NCBI GenBank assembly: GCA_037951105.1
Contig: JBAMJV010010726.1
Location: forward strand, 22,965-86,964
Source: Echinarachnius parma
Taxonomy: Eukaryota > Echinodermata > Echinoidea > Clypeasteroida > Echinarachniidae
Direction of reading: 5' to 3'
DNA length: 64,000 nt
The position numbers and the translations under genes are program-made. Below, in pieces: positions 50,391-62,395 of this stretch (the stretch's first letter is position 1; every line of letters starts with the position of its first letter). The notes beneath the pieces are model-generated. The model had not been told where the DNA came from, ran no database searches, and saw nothing but the letters and a program-made list of their open reading frames with translations.

Positions 50391-51309
50391 TGCTTAATTA
50401 ACTGTTCGAGTGCTTCGGTCGAATGAAATTCCTAAATAGGGTCAGGTCTACTGAATTGCAACTCAACGCAGATTGTATCAATCAGTGGATTATATTGTTT
50501 AATTGTACAAAATTAGTAAATGTACTAGTCTGTAGTACATACAGCCTTTGAAAGAATTATAAGACCAAGCACTTTATGATCAAATTATTTGAATTTTTTT
50601 GCTATTTTGTCCATTTTATAACAATTTAAAGGAAAATTAGTTAATGGTATACCCAAAGGGTATAGTCAATGCTGTTAGTGATACCTACCATTCTGCCTTC
50701 AATTTGATTAAAAACATGAATTTTATACGAATTGTATGGATTTTGCCCATTCCTTACATGGGTTTTATATTCAAAATGTGCAAGAGTGCAAAATGTGTTG
50801 TATAATTATCCATTCAGTGTGTATTGTCGTGGGGAATTAACTTATTGATATAAACTTGTCTAAACAAGCTTACTCAGTTGGATTCTTGTACTTTGACTTG
50901 GCGTACGGAAGTTTACGACTTGTATTCAATTTGATTTCCTTCGTATCATATATAATATCATATATCCGGATTCCTTTAAAGTTAACGAGTTTATGATTTA
51001 TTTGATTTGCAACGTCCCTGCATGTTGATAGCCTTTTAACGGGGCCTTGCGTTTGAATGTTAGAAACGAGACGCACAAGAAAATACTATATCACGTATGC
51101 GAGATATTGCCGCCGCTCGTGTGATATAGCAGGTACGGGTTTACGCCAGTCGTTCCCTGGAGGCGAGTCCTTGTCATTATGCTACTTGATGTGATTTCTT
51201 TTTAATGCGACAATATCGATTAAATATTTTACAGATGGTGGTGGAGGGAATATCACAGAATGTTCTTCTTCGAGGGATTTTAAATGCTATTAAGGGAATA
51301 TTAACAAAG
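50391..51309. other. No gene seen; 3' flank of Ig gene 4
   Basis: AT-rich with no repeat family that I recognise. It should contain the 3' UTR. Confidence 0.5.
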
Positions 51310-51872
51310 TTAAAGGGAAAGTTGAGTTTTGGTAGAGAGGGCGCTAGACTACTTAATTGGTTTGTGAGGTAATGAAAAACTGAGTGTAAAATTTGAAAGA
51401 GCATAATATTTAAACAATAAAATCATCTTTGTTTGATCAAAATCGGTTCAGAAACGGCTGAAATGTCCATAAATATAACAATTTGTAATAAACCCGGGGC
51501 CCCGGGTTTATTAGAGAATTTTGAACCAGCCGTTAAAAAATTTTAAAAATGCTTCCTCTTTTCAAAAAGTTACAAAATAGGTATTTAAATAGTTGTTGGT
51601 TATTTCTCTATCTAATCACTATTTCAACAAAGCATCACATGCACAATATTGTATTCAAAATGGTTGAAACCGATGAGTGTTTAGAGAGCGCCCTCTTACG
51701 TTTTAACGGCTCTTTTTGAATGATAACATGATCTTTACTACGTCATTTGTAATTTTGTGTTCCTTTCTAGTTATAACTATTAGTTTGTAATGTAATGATG
51801 CAGGTTTTGGTTACTAAAATTCAGTTTCACTAAAACTGTACTCTCCTTACCAGAACTCAACTATCCCTTTAA
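51310..51872 (+). mobile_element. TTAA-type MITE, family TT-B (GGGCCCCGGG subtype)
   Basis: TTAAAGGGAAAGTTGAGTTTT at the left and AACTCAACTATCCCTTTAA at the right. The central CGGGGCCCCGGGTTTATTAG is shared with 59700-60044. Confidence 0.85.
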
Positions 51873-51971
51873 CATCTGTAATATGGTATGACAAAAGTCA
51901 TACTTTCAGCCTCTCTGAGCTCGATTAGAAAATGTGTTTTTTCGAAGTGATGTTATGTTGACAAGTCATTG

Positions 51972-52021
51972 TGACGTCATAATAGAACCACACTCTCTCT
52001 CTCCCTCTCATTGCGACGTCA
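51972..52021. promoter_or_regulatory. Paired CRE-like sites in a 43-bp local repeat
   Basis: TGACGTCATAATA at 51972 and CGACGTCATAATA at 52014 are each preceded by CATTG, separated by a CTCTCTCT run. No gene is visible next to them, so a regulatory role is speculative. Confidence 0.3.
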
Positions 52022-52750
52022 TAATACAATCTCTCTTGCAGCGCGCGCCATGCGGTGAATAGTGGGCTTTGCCATGTAATATAACAAAATATTATTGCAA
52101 TCACGTGACTGTGGTGAGCCAATCAATGACTCGCATTTTACTATGTCATATAATAATATGTTTGATGTTGTTCTATTATATCATTCCCGAAATATATGAA
52201 ATAATTGTAGCAGTGCCCCTACATAAGCGCCCATAATATTTCTTCTTGCCATCATATTGCAGAAACCAATAGTACGTGAAATTACTATGCTGTTTCTGGG
52301 ATATCGTATTAGCATTGTCTGAAATCATTTCCAGATAAATTAATTGACAAGTATTCTATATAAGTAAAGTATAATTGTATAGTTTTTAGGAACATTATTT
52401 GTTGGTAACGGATAACCTTTCATCTCACTTTCACGAGTGGTTGCGATATTTCTAGGCAGAGGCACACGTACGAGTTTTTTTTTTTTTTTTTTGGGGGGGG
52501 GGGGGGGTGATCGTAACATAGTGAGCCAATTCTCTTCCTCATTAGAAAGATCATCAAAGTGTCACAATCGTAAAACATAGTGTGTGTCCAAGGAAAGAAA
52601 CTTAGTATATTTTGTAATTGTATTGGCAATGATATATATTACAGAGAACATCATACACATGTATATGTTTATACAAATATTGTCAGTGTTGTGTTTCTTA
52701 AAAAATGATTTACGCCACCTACTGGTCACATTATTATATTGCTCGTGAAA

Positions 52751-53090
52751 TATCTAGTAAGTTTGTTGACATGTGCAAAAAGTGATGAATGGTTGATACA
52801 ATGTATATTGTTGATATGTGTTATGTCCACTGCGTACTGTGTGAACATTTCAAGTTAAATGGACGTTATATTGCCGAGTAATGAGCAAAAATACAAAGTG
52901 GTATTCACTAACTCATCGCACTGACTTTGTACAAAGTTACGACTATCCAGTGGATAGTTTATCGTCTGAACACTTCAATCGTAAATATCTTTTTTTTGAA
53001 CGAAAGGGAAATGCGAAAAACCGAAACTTGTCATATACTTCTATTGTTAACACGAATACGACAGGGTATGAGGGAACCGCTAGAATTTGA
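52751..53090 (+). mobile_element. TTAA-type MITE, family TT-A, right end lost
   Basis: ATCTAGTAAGTTTGTTGACATG through GAGGGAACCGCTAGAAT; the closing CCCTTTAA end is missing. Confidence 0.75.
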
Positions 53091-53096
53091 TATGCC

Positions 53097-53150
53097 ACAA
53101 TGTGTGCACCACCTCCACTCCCTGGAGAGCATTCTTTCCAAGCATTGGGC
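53097..53150 (-). repeat. SINE S2 fragment
   Basis: GTGTGCACCA.CTCCACTCCCTGG..AGCATTC matches the middle of the SINE at 53888-54262. Confidence 0.6.
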
Positions 53151-53308
53151 ATTGTGAATGTGAATTTTCTTGGGATTACTACGATGATTTCTAGAACCAG
53201 CTGACCCACTAAAAGGGTACACGGGGGCATGGGTGGGGGCACATGTTCCATCCCTCAATAACTTTACGAAAACAATACAAAACACATGTAGGAAAAAACA
53301 AAATATTC

Positions 53309-53775
53309 GTTGAAGGGAAAGTTCAGTTTGGGTCTAGAGGGCGCTTCGAGAAATATTTCTTTTGTGAGATTAATGAAAAACTAAGTGTACAATTTGAAAA
53401 AGCACTCAATTTCGAAGACAGAATCATCTTTGTATTATCAAAATCGGTTCAGAAACAGCTGAAATATCCATAAATATATCCGATCGGAATAAATGTTGGG
53501 GACACGTTTATTCGATGGCATAGGCATTTATTTTAAAATCCTACACATGTTTTTAAAATTGTTTAAAACTTGTTTTGATGATCTCTTTATCAAATAATTA
53601 TTTTAACCAAACGTCACATTCACATACAAACAAACAATTATTGTTAAAACTTGAGGTATCTGGAGGGCGACCTCTTGTGTTAATATGTTTTACCTACAGT
53701 CGAGCATTATTGAATGATAATTTTCAGTTTAAAATGATAACTTACAAGTTTAAGTTACTAAAATTATTGTAGCAC
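53309..53775 (+). mobile_element. TTAA-type MITE, family TT-B, right end eroded
   Basis: TGAAGGGAAAGTTCAGTTTGG at the left, typical interior, and a loss of the closing end after AAGTTACTAAAATT. Confidence 0.75.
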
Positions 53776-53887
53776 CAACAGTCAGACATCGCTATGTAAA
53801 TGGACATTGCCCCCCCCCCCCCCTTTCCCTTCCCCTCGGTCCTGTGTTGGTCAATTATCACCTTGCCCTTAATTTGTCAAAGAAGTT

Positions 53888-54262
53888 TAATAATAATAAT
53901 ATACTCGATTTATATAGCGCCTAATATGATTGAGAATCATCTCAAAGCGCTTTACAATGATATTATTACCCCGGTCATAGGATACAATGCAAACCAGCAC
54001 TCATTGTGTGCACCATCTCCACTCCCTGGACAGCATTCCTCTCAAGCGGCTCATGGGCATTGAGAAGATCCTTCACATATTATAGGCTTTCGGCTTTCAC
54101 CTCCTACCGGGTCCCCATTTATATATACACCTGGGTAGAGAGCAGCAATTGTGGATAAATTGTCATGCTGAAGGACAAACGCAGTGCATGGGCAGGGTTC
54201 GAACTCGGGATCTCGTGATCGGAAAGCGCGCGCTCTACCAATCTTGCCACACCACATCCACA
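53888..54262 (-). mobile_element. Full-length tRNA-derived SINE, family S2
   Basis: On the minus strand: GGCAAGATTGGTAGAGCGC (A box), GAGTTCGAACCC (B box), a body, then AAAGCGCTTTGAGA, CGCTATATAAATCGAG and an (ATT)n tail. The 3' end matches the type widespread in echinoderm, hemichordate and amphioxus genomes. Confidence 0.85.
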
Positions 54263-55310
54263 TTAAAGGGCAATGCTGCAAAAAAAAAATTAAGTGAAAT
54301 TAATTATTTTGTTGGTTGGCATATAGACTTTATTCCTCATTGGGTCTACCGTTTTCATTGACCTTGGTTAAACCACTGGCTATATTATGTACAACAAGTT
54401 AAATTGTGGGCACTGAGCCCCCCCCCCCCCCCACCCCCCCCCCCCCCCCTCCCCCTCCCCTCCCCTAGTTATGTATTTCTTGTTGAGCATGAACTTTACT
54501 CCTTGTATGGTCTACTGTTTGCATTGACCTTGCCTACACCACTGGATATAATTATAAGACAGGTTTTAATTGTTGACACATCGCAACACCCCCCCCCCCT
54601 TCCTATATAGGGAACCATATTTTACTCCCATTTGCTCCCGCCGCCATGGTTGATTCGGGTTATGCCGCTAGCTGTGTGACCCCCTTTACAGGAGTTCACG
54701 TGAGTAATCGTATATGCCAGGGCAGTGGTGTGGGGCCGGGGAGGGGGTTGGGAGCACTGGGGGCAAACGCCCCGCATAATTTAAAGAGTACAATATAATA
54801 TATATATACTGTGTATATAATATAGTGAACATATTTTATACAAATTAAAAACTACGGGGAGTGTGCCCCTCAAATTCGCCCCCCCCCCCCCCCAACCATC
54901 AGTCCAACCACGCTACGCCCCTGTGTAATCGCATATGCCAGGGGAGATTATGTGGAAGGTATACTTGAGAGGGATTTGGCGTTTCCACCGAAAATTCACT
55001 TTTTCTCCTTTAAACCTCCTTTCGGGACATAATGTAAGCCAACGCAGGATGTCAAACAGGAAAACATATCAAATGAGTAAATGAATGTGTACTTCCAAAA
55101 AGTAAAAAAAATATATAAACAATTACGACTCGTGAACTGGTGATCAACCTTCCCAAAATAGCTCAACGGATTTCTACAAATAGTAACTGGTTCTCTCCCA
55201 AGATAATTTGGTCCCCGCATCGGCAGGAAGTCGTATTTCTGTCTCGGAGCGGTTTAGAATACTGTGTAGTCTGGATGTTTTAGAGCGAGTGAGCGTGAGT
55301 GAACATTATA
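54263..55310. other. No gene; C-rich runs and hAT-like ends
   Basis: C runs at about 54418-54465 and 54590-54598. An inverted pair with GGGGG/CCCCC cores (about 54720-54926) ends in CTACGCCCCTG. Short ORFs only. Confidence 0.5.
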
Positions 55311-55674
55311 AAGGTTTCTGGTAACATTGCCACATTCGACAAAAGCTTACTTAACTAGAACTATAGCAGTTCCTACTTACCTTGTTGTATTCGTATTGCC
55401 AATAGAAGCATAGAACATGTTACGGCTTTCCAAATGTATCTTTCGTTTTAAATTTAAAGATTTTAAAGTTCGGATTTGAGATCTCCCTGGGAGAATTTCA
55501 ACTGTGTACAAAGTTATGTCAATTAATTAGCAAACATCACTTATCATTTTTGCTCATTACTTGGCTATGAAATTTCCACAAATTACTCATGTTATCTGAT
55601 CACATATATAAACATTTATTATTATCAACCATTTGTTTGTTTTTGCATGTGTCAACCAAGTGACTAGATCCCTG
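55311..55674 (-). mobile_element. TTAA-type MITE, family TT-A, ends eroded
   Basis: GGTAACATTGCCACATTCGAC through CAACCAAGTGACTAGATCCCT. Confidence 0.75.
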
Positions 55675-56026
55675 CCATGATCAATAAATAAGTGTTGGAT
55701 GAATTGTAAAGCACTTGATTTATGACCAGGTTCAAATTTATACTCATTGTAAATGTAAATGCAAATGAATGGGGGATTACCATATTCAATGTAAACTTAT
55801 CAGGAGGACGAGGTCGTATCGATTCTTTGTTTTTACGATTTCATTTGGCTCTCATGTTTGATAAATATGCACTCAATTTCGAAGGACTGTTTTGTTTATC
55901 TATGATCTGTATAGCTGATTATGTAAAATTGGTAACGCTGATTGTTTTCCTATTATTCTTGTAAACAGATGAAAATTAACAAAGGTACTCTGCCTAGTGT
56001 CTATATTTTCATAAGTGATATAAACA

Positions 56027-56396
56027 TTAAAGGTGCACCTGTAAAGTGTCAGATATTGCCCAAAATGACATTTGAGATTGCAATCCTGTACCAAAATCAT
56101 ATGTCCGAATGATGTGTGAAAGTTTCATTGAAAAAGAACACTGCTTTCCTGGTTAAAAAAGCAAAAATATGCGTCAGCTTTTACCACGAATTACTGTATG
56201 ACGTTTATGAGGCTTATGACCGTTCATTAGCGCTCTTGAGCTGAATGATAGATATCGTCATACTAAAAGGGCATTTGAAAAAATCTAACCCTATTTTATT
56301 CTTCTCTTACCATAAGCTAAACAACACGGTAGAAGAGAAACGAGGAAGCTCCAAGTAATTTTCGTGGATTAAGACACTTTACAGGCATCCCTTTAA
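56027..56396. mobile_element. TTAA-type MITE, family TT-F
   Basis: TTAAAGGTGCACCTGTAAAG at the left; CTTTACAGGCATCCCTTTAA at the right. 370 bp, non-coding. Confidence 0.8.
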
Positions 56397-56556
56397 TAAT
56401 ATTCGAAATTAACGCCCATACGCAGAAAAATCATGCATAAGGTCTCATTATTATGCGCTATTCATACAATTTGTATATGTTATTATATGAAATGAAATAA
56501 AGACAAGACAAAATCATTTTGAGTATCTTGATAGACAAATATGAAGGCATACGTGA

Positions 56557-57063
56557 ATGAATGAATGAACGAATGACTGAATGAATGAATGAATGAATGA
56601 ATGAATGAATGAATGAATGAATGAATGAATGAATGAATGAATGAATGAATGGATGAATGAATGAATGAATGAATGAATGAATGAATGAATGAATGAATGA
56701 ATGAATGAATGAATGAATGAATGAATGAATGAATGTATGAATGAATGAATGAATGAAGGAATGAATGAATGACCGACAGACTGACTCAATGGATGAATGA
56801 ATGAATGAATGAATGAATGAATGAATGAATGAATGAATGAATGAATGAATGAATGAATGAATGAATGAATGAATGAATGAATGAATGAATGACAGAATGA
56901 ATGGATGAATGAATGAATGAATGAATGAATGAATGAATGAATGAATGAATGAATGAATGAATGAATGAATGAATGGATGAATGAATGAATTAATGAATGA
57001 ATGAATGAATGAATGAATGAATGAATGAATGAATGAGTGAATTAATGAATTAATGAATTAATG
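56557..57063. repeat. (AATG)n tetranucleotide array, about 500 bp
   Basis: Mostly pure, with a few GATG and ATTA variants and two short interruptions (56755-56790 and 56890-56905). Confidence 0.95.
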
Positions 57064-57204
57064 AATTAATGAATTAATTCATTAGTGATTTGATGTAGTA
57101 AAGAATTTAGTAAAGAGGGAATGGATACCACAATTAATACTTGGATCAACCATTCGATCAATCAATTAATCCACCAATCAATACATCAGTTAATCAATCA
57201 ATCT

Positions 57205-57443
<239 letters not shown>

Positions 57444-57661
57444 AATCAATCGATCAGTCAATAACGCAATCAATCAATAATTAAATCGATGACGGTAGTC
57501 ATTCAAATGGTCTGTCAATTAATTATCAACCGCCTAATCAGTGAACAAAATTGTCAATCAATTGTGTTGTTTTACAATTAACATCATCCCTATCACCATT
57601 ATGAACAGCAGGAAAATAGCTATCGTAATCTGGTAATAGCAACATTAAATGTAATGCAACT

Positions 57662-57895
57662 AAAGCCCTCCGCACACAGAGGCGACTCGACCCGATCCGA
57701 CTGTTTTTCAGTCGGTTCAGCTCAGTATGCGTTGCCTCAGGAGTCAGGACTCATGTTGTGCCGGTCAAGAGCCAGTAGGAGATCATTCGAGGCCGATTCA
57801 ACATGTTGAATCGGCTGCGACTGAGCGAAACCGACTCTAGCCTGACTGAAAACATACAGTCGGATCGGGTCGAGTCGGCCCTGTGTTCGGAGGTG
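57662..57895. mobile_element. Foldback MITE, family P, copy 2
   Basis: Left CTCCGCACACAG..GACTCGACCCGATCC, right GGATCGGGTCGAGTC..CTGTGTTCGGAG. The centre has the perfect palindrome CCGATTCAACATGTTGAATC plus GG. Confidence 0.85.
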
Positions 57896-57897
57896 AT

Positions 57898-58220
57898 GGC
57901 CCGGATTCACAAAGGAGGTTTGTACAAACCATGGTTTATCCATGGTCTACATCTATGGAGTGCTATTTGTAAACTGATGGAGAAAGAATGTAAACTCCTT
58001 ACTTGTTAACAATATTGATGGTACGCATTTACAAAATGCACCAAATAAATGTTTGTCTTCTCACATGGTGAAATTTGCTGGTTAGCAAGCACTATACAGT
58101 CATATCATTAGAAATGATAAATTGTTTTACTTGTATACGAGCAGCACTCCATAAATGTAGACCAAGGATAAACCATGATTTGTACAAACCTCCTACAAAC
58201 CTGTTTGTGAATCCGGGCCC
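57898..58220. mobile_element. Foldback MITE abutting family P copy 2
   Basis: GGCCCGGATTCACAAA at the left and TTTGTGAATCCGGGCCC at the right; the arms run on through TTTGTACAAACCATGGTTTA and ACTCCATAAATGTAGACC. Confidence 0.85.
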
Positions 58221-58410
58221 TTATGTCTAATCTCCCCATCCCTCCTCACCTCGTTCCCCCATTTCTACCTAGCGACCTAGGGAATATAGACGTATTCATT
58301 ATGGTTAGGGAAAGGATTGTATTTCCTATCAAATGATACACCCCTCACCATGCTAGCGCTAACCCTACACCCGGACGGAATTGATGATCCTGATCATATT
58401 TCTCCCAGAC

Positions 58411-58935
58411 TTAAAGGGAACTAGGCCCCGTTGCAGAAAGAGATAAAATAGATTGTAAGTTACAATTAATTGTAAGTCAGATCATGTGTTCTAGAGGCGC
58501 GAATCTGATTGGTTGAAACGCGCAAAGTTGCTGACTTACAATCAATCGTAACTTACAATTGATTGTATCTCTTTCTGCAACGAGACCCAGGTCACATTGT
58601 CAAAATGCTCAAAACTTATTGTATAACAATATTAACAATAGAAGCATGGAACAGGTCTTGGTTTTTCAAATTTCCCTTTCATTAAAAAAGAAGATTTGCG
58701 ATTGAAGTGTTAGTATTGTTAACTATCCGTTGGATAGTCATATTCGTGTACAAAGTGCAATGAGTAGGTGAATATCACTTTACATTTTCGCTCATTATTC
58801 GGCCATACAACATCCATTTAATGTGAAATGTCCACTCATTACTCAGTGGACATATCAGATCATAACAATACACATTGTATATTAAAACATCCATCACTTT
58901 TTGCACATGTCAACAAAGTTACTAGATCCTGTTAA
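58411..58935 (-). mobile_element. TTAA-type MITE, family TT-A, split by family F insertion
   Basis: TTAAAGGGAACTAG, then the family F element (58424-58588), then GTCACATTGTCAAAATGC to AAAGTTACTAGATCCTGTTAA. Confidence 0.85.
58424..58588. mobile_element. Short foldback MITE, family F, copy 4, nested in TT-A
   Basis: GGCCCCGTTGCAGAAAGAG to CTCTTTCTGCAACGAGACCC. An AGG is present on both sides and could be a 3-bp target duplication. Confidence 0.85.
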
Positions 58936-59026
58936 AACTCGTATGTATATATCTTTGTTTAATCTGGCTGCGCCAATCGGGGCGAAAACGTGGCAATGAG
59001 TGTGACTATCAGAAGCGTTGCGTGGT

Positions 59027-59580
59027 CGGACCAGTGGCGTACCCAGTATTTTTTCAAGGGGGAGGGGGGGTGTCGCTGAGATTTTTGAGGGGGGGGGGGG
59101 GGGGGGTGTTGGTAAAGATTTTTCAAGGGGGGTGTGGGTGAAGATTTTTCGAAGCCGAGTCCGAGATCCGTCAACAATTTTGAGGCCGAGACCGGGACCA
59201 CGTGGTTTTCAGGGGCCGAGACCACTGGTTATGATGGTCGAGACCACTTAAATTTTGTAAAGGGGGGGGGGGGGGTTGAACCCCCCAAAACAGCCCTTTC
59301 ATCAAAGGGGGGGGGGGGGGGGGTTGAACCCCCCCCCCCCCCCCCTGGGTACGCCTATGGGTCGGACTGAATTTTTTCTTTGGGGGGGGGGGGGGAGCTG
59401 GACAGTGGGCACGCAAACTATTGGGACCACGCAAATTATTGCATTTCTTTATTTTTAAAAGATTTCCCCCCTCATGTTCGTTATGTTTATGTCAAATTAT
59501 TGGGGGAACGTCCTTGCCCGCCCCCCCCCCCCCACCCCAACCCCCGCCCCTCCCTTAGCTACGCCACTGACAATAATAGA
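59027..59580. repeat. G/C-run cluster bounded by hAT-like CAGTGGCGTA ends
   Basis: CAGTGGCGTACCC at 59031, GGGTACGCC near 59347 and GCTACGCCACTG at 59562-59573 frame long G and C runs and repeated AGATTTTTCAAGGGG and CCGAGACC blocks. All ORFs here are products of the runs. Confidence 0.6.
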
Positions 59581-59619
59581 AGAGAAGACACGTGAGTAAG
59601 GGGCGCAGGAAATCATAAC

Positions 59620-60200
59620 GGAAAATAGTCATAGTTAATTACCACACAGTCACACGCCAGTCCATTTGATCACGGTTTCTAGACGAGGTTAACGTCAACT
59701 TAAAGGGATAGTTGAGTTCTGGTAAGGAGAGTATACTGATTAGATAGAGAAATAACCAACAACTATTTAAATACCTATTTTGTAACTTTTTGAAAAGAGG
59801 AAGCATTTTTTTGAATTTTTAACGGCCGGTTCAAAATTCTCTAATAAACCTGGGGCCCCAGGTTTATTACAAATTGTTATATTTATGGATATTTCAGCCG
59901 TCTCTGATCCGATTTTGATCAAACAAAGATGATTTTATTATTTAAATATTATACTCTTTCAAATTTTACACTCAGTTTTTCATTACCTCACAAAAAAAAA
60001 AGTAGTCTAGCGCCCTCTCTACCAAAACTCAACTATCCCTTTAACGACGTGTGCCGCAGAGAAGGGCGACGTATTTTTACCATGGTGACGACGAATCGGG
60101 ACGTGACGGAAGATGATCTGGCTTCTGCCCCTTGTCATGAGTAATTCTAATTAAAAGGCAAAAACACCTGGATTGTTTCACGAAGATTTTAAAGTTGAAC
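59620..60200. repeat. Local duplication, copy 1 (contains a TT-B MITE)
   Basis: AGTCATAGTTAATTAC, GGTTTCTA, GACGACGTATTTT-like, GGAAGATGATCTGGCTTCTG and CTTGTCATGAGTAATTCTAA blocks recur in order at 60540-60775. Confidence 0.75.
59700..60044 (-). mobile_element. TTAA-type MITE, family TT-B, internally deleted
   Basis: 345 bp; TTAAAGGGATAGTTGAG at the left, CTCAACTATCCCTTTAA at the right, with the GGGGCCCCAGG centre. Confidence 0.85.
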
Positions 60201-60539
60201 TTTGCAGTTGATACGTGATCTACTAAAGTAAGCTACAGGAAATTTTCTTAGTTATTATCTATAGTCAAACTATAGGTACGTATTAATTAATTACCTACTA
60301 AATCATGTGAATAATACTAGTTGGAAACTCTAATGATCTCTTAAATAATTCGCCCTATCACTTAAATCGACATAGAAAGAACTTAGCTATTGTGATTTAA
60401 ATTCGAAAATTTTGGCCAGTTGTATGTAAAAAAAATTAAAAAAAATAAAAATAAAAATATAAGGATGGTGTGTTTTTCTTCTTTTTAAATATTAGTTTAC
60501 TAGTATGGAGCGCGGGACATTATAAAAGAGATTATACAT

Positions 60540-60775
60540 TACTGTCATAGTTAATTACTGCATGCATATCATTCAACCCGATTCCGGTTTCTATATAAAC
60601 GAAGTTAACGACGGGCACCCGCAAAAAAGACGACGTATTTTAGCCTCGTGACGACTTGTAGTGCGGTGGCGGAAGATGATCTGGCTTCTGCCACTTGTCA
60701 TGAGTAATTCTAAGTCAGAAACACATGGCATATGCCTATAGGGATGTTTCACAAATATTCTAAGTTAAACTTAAA
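60540..60775. repeat. Local duplication, copy 2 (no MITE)
   Basis: Same blocks as copy 1, with a single GTTAACGACGGGC where copy 1 carries the TT-B element. Confidence 0.75.
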
Positions 60776-61020
60776 CTCTAAGTTGGACCTAGTACGGGAA
60801 GCCGGTTGTCATTTTTTTTTGATATATGAAGTTACTTCATAAAGTTGATCAAATAGTATTACACACAGCATGAGATTAATTTAAAAATCATTAATATTTT
60901 TTACTTATCGAGGGGGCTTTAATGATGTTGGTTTCAAATTTCTTAAACTCTCTAGTACTAATTTGATCATTGAATATCTTTTATTTCAATGCTAAAACTG
61001 ACCTACCAATAATTACCATG

Positions 61021-62395
61021 CATGTTGGCTTGGAAGGGTCTTTCATAATGGAGGGACTGGTAAAGATAACCCTCAACTGTAGACTGGTCGTGCAAGACAC
61101 GATTTTATAAAAGGGAGGCAACTTGTGGCCCTAATGATCCTAGTTGGTTCGGAAGGTTCTTCCACAACAATGGAGGGAATAGTACAAAGAACCCTAGCTG
61201 CAGACGGGTCGTATTAGACATGCTCGTAAAAGAGTTGTGGCAATGTGTGGCAATAATGGTCCGTTAATAGGTTCGGGTGGGTCTCTCACAAGAGATGGAA
61301 GGGTATACAGATAGCCCTTAACTGTAGATGGGCTGTGCAAGACACGATTGTATAAAAGGGAGGCAACTTGTGGCCCTAATGATCCTAGTTGGTTCGGAAG
61401 GTTCTTTACAGTGGAGGGAATAGTACAGATAACCCTAGCTGCAGACGGGTCGTGTTAGACATGCTGTTCGAAGAGTTGGACAGTTTGTGGCCATAATGGT
61501 CCCGCTAATAGGTTCTGGAATGGTATCATACAAGAGAGGGAATGGTACAGAATTACAGATAACCCTAACTGTAGGCGGGTCGAGTGAGACAATCTTTAAG
61601 AAGAGGTAGACAGCCTGTGGCCCTAATGAACCCTAATGAATCTCAAAAGAGATGGAAGGGTATACAGATACCCCCTCACTATAGACGGGTCGTGTACGAC
61701 AAGCTTTTAGGAAAGGTAGACAGCCTTTGGCACTAATGAACCTAGTTGGTTCAGATAGGTCTTTCAGTTTCACCAGGGAGGGAATGATAACATAACCCTG
61801 GCCGTATATAGACGTAACTCGCTTTTAAAAGAAGTAGACAACTAGTGCTCCTAATGGTGCTAGTTGGTCTTAGCTAGCTCGATCGGAAAGGTCTTTCACA
61901 AAGGAGGGACTGGTACAGATAACCCTGACGGTAAACGTGTCTCGCTTTTAGAAGAGGTAGACAACTAGTGTTCCTAATGGTGCTAGTTGGTTCGGCAGGG
62001 TCTTTAACAATGAAGAGGGTGGTGCAACTATAGTGCTCCTAACATGCCTAATGGTGCTAGTTGGTTTTGCAGGGTCCTTCACAATATATATAGAGGGTGG
62101 TATAGACAGCCGTAACGGTATAGACGTGTCTCGATTTTAGAGAGCAGAAACGTGTGGCACTTATTATGGACCTTTTTTGTCCTAGTTGGTTCGGAAGGTT
62201 CTGCCATAATGGAGGCACTGGTACAGGTAACCCTAACTGTAGACATGTCCCGCTTTTAGAAGAGCGAGACAACTTGTGGCCATATAATGATTCTAGTTCA
62301 ATCGGAAGGGTTTTTTCATGACACTAATTGGAGAAGGATCGGACAGGACACGCTTTTATATAGAATAGTGTGACAACTTATGGAAGCTAGGGTAC
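61021..62395. repeat. Degenerate minisatellite, about 120-bp unit, some 11 copies
   Basis: Each unit contains CCTAGTTGGTTCGGAAGG, TCTTTCACAA, GGAGGGA.TGGTACAGATAACCCTA, ACTGTAGACGGGTCG, AGACACGCTTTTA and ACTTGTGGCCCTAATG-type blocks. In the first part alternate units are more alike (about 245-bp dimer period), suggesting a higher-order repeat. Confidence 0.85.

Noticed and set aside
54150-54262. Stand-alone tRNA gene on the minus strand
   Set aside because: The A and B boxes continue directly into a SINE body with an (ATT)n tail.
61080-61575. Telomere-like AACCCTAA motifs
   Set aside because: They occur once per 120-bp minisatellite unit and not as a tandem CCCTAA run.
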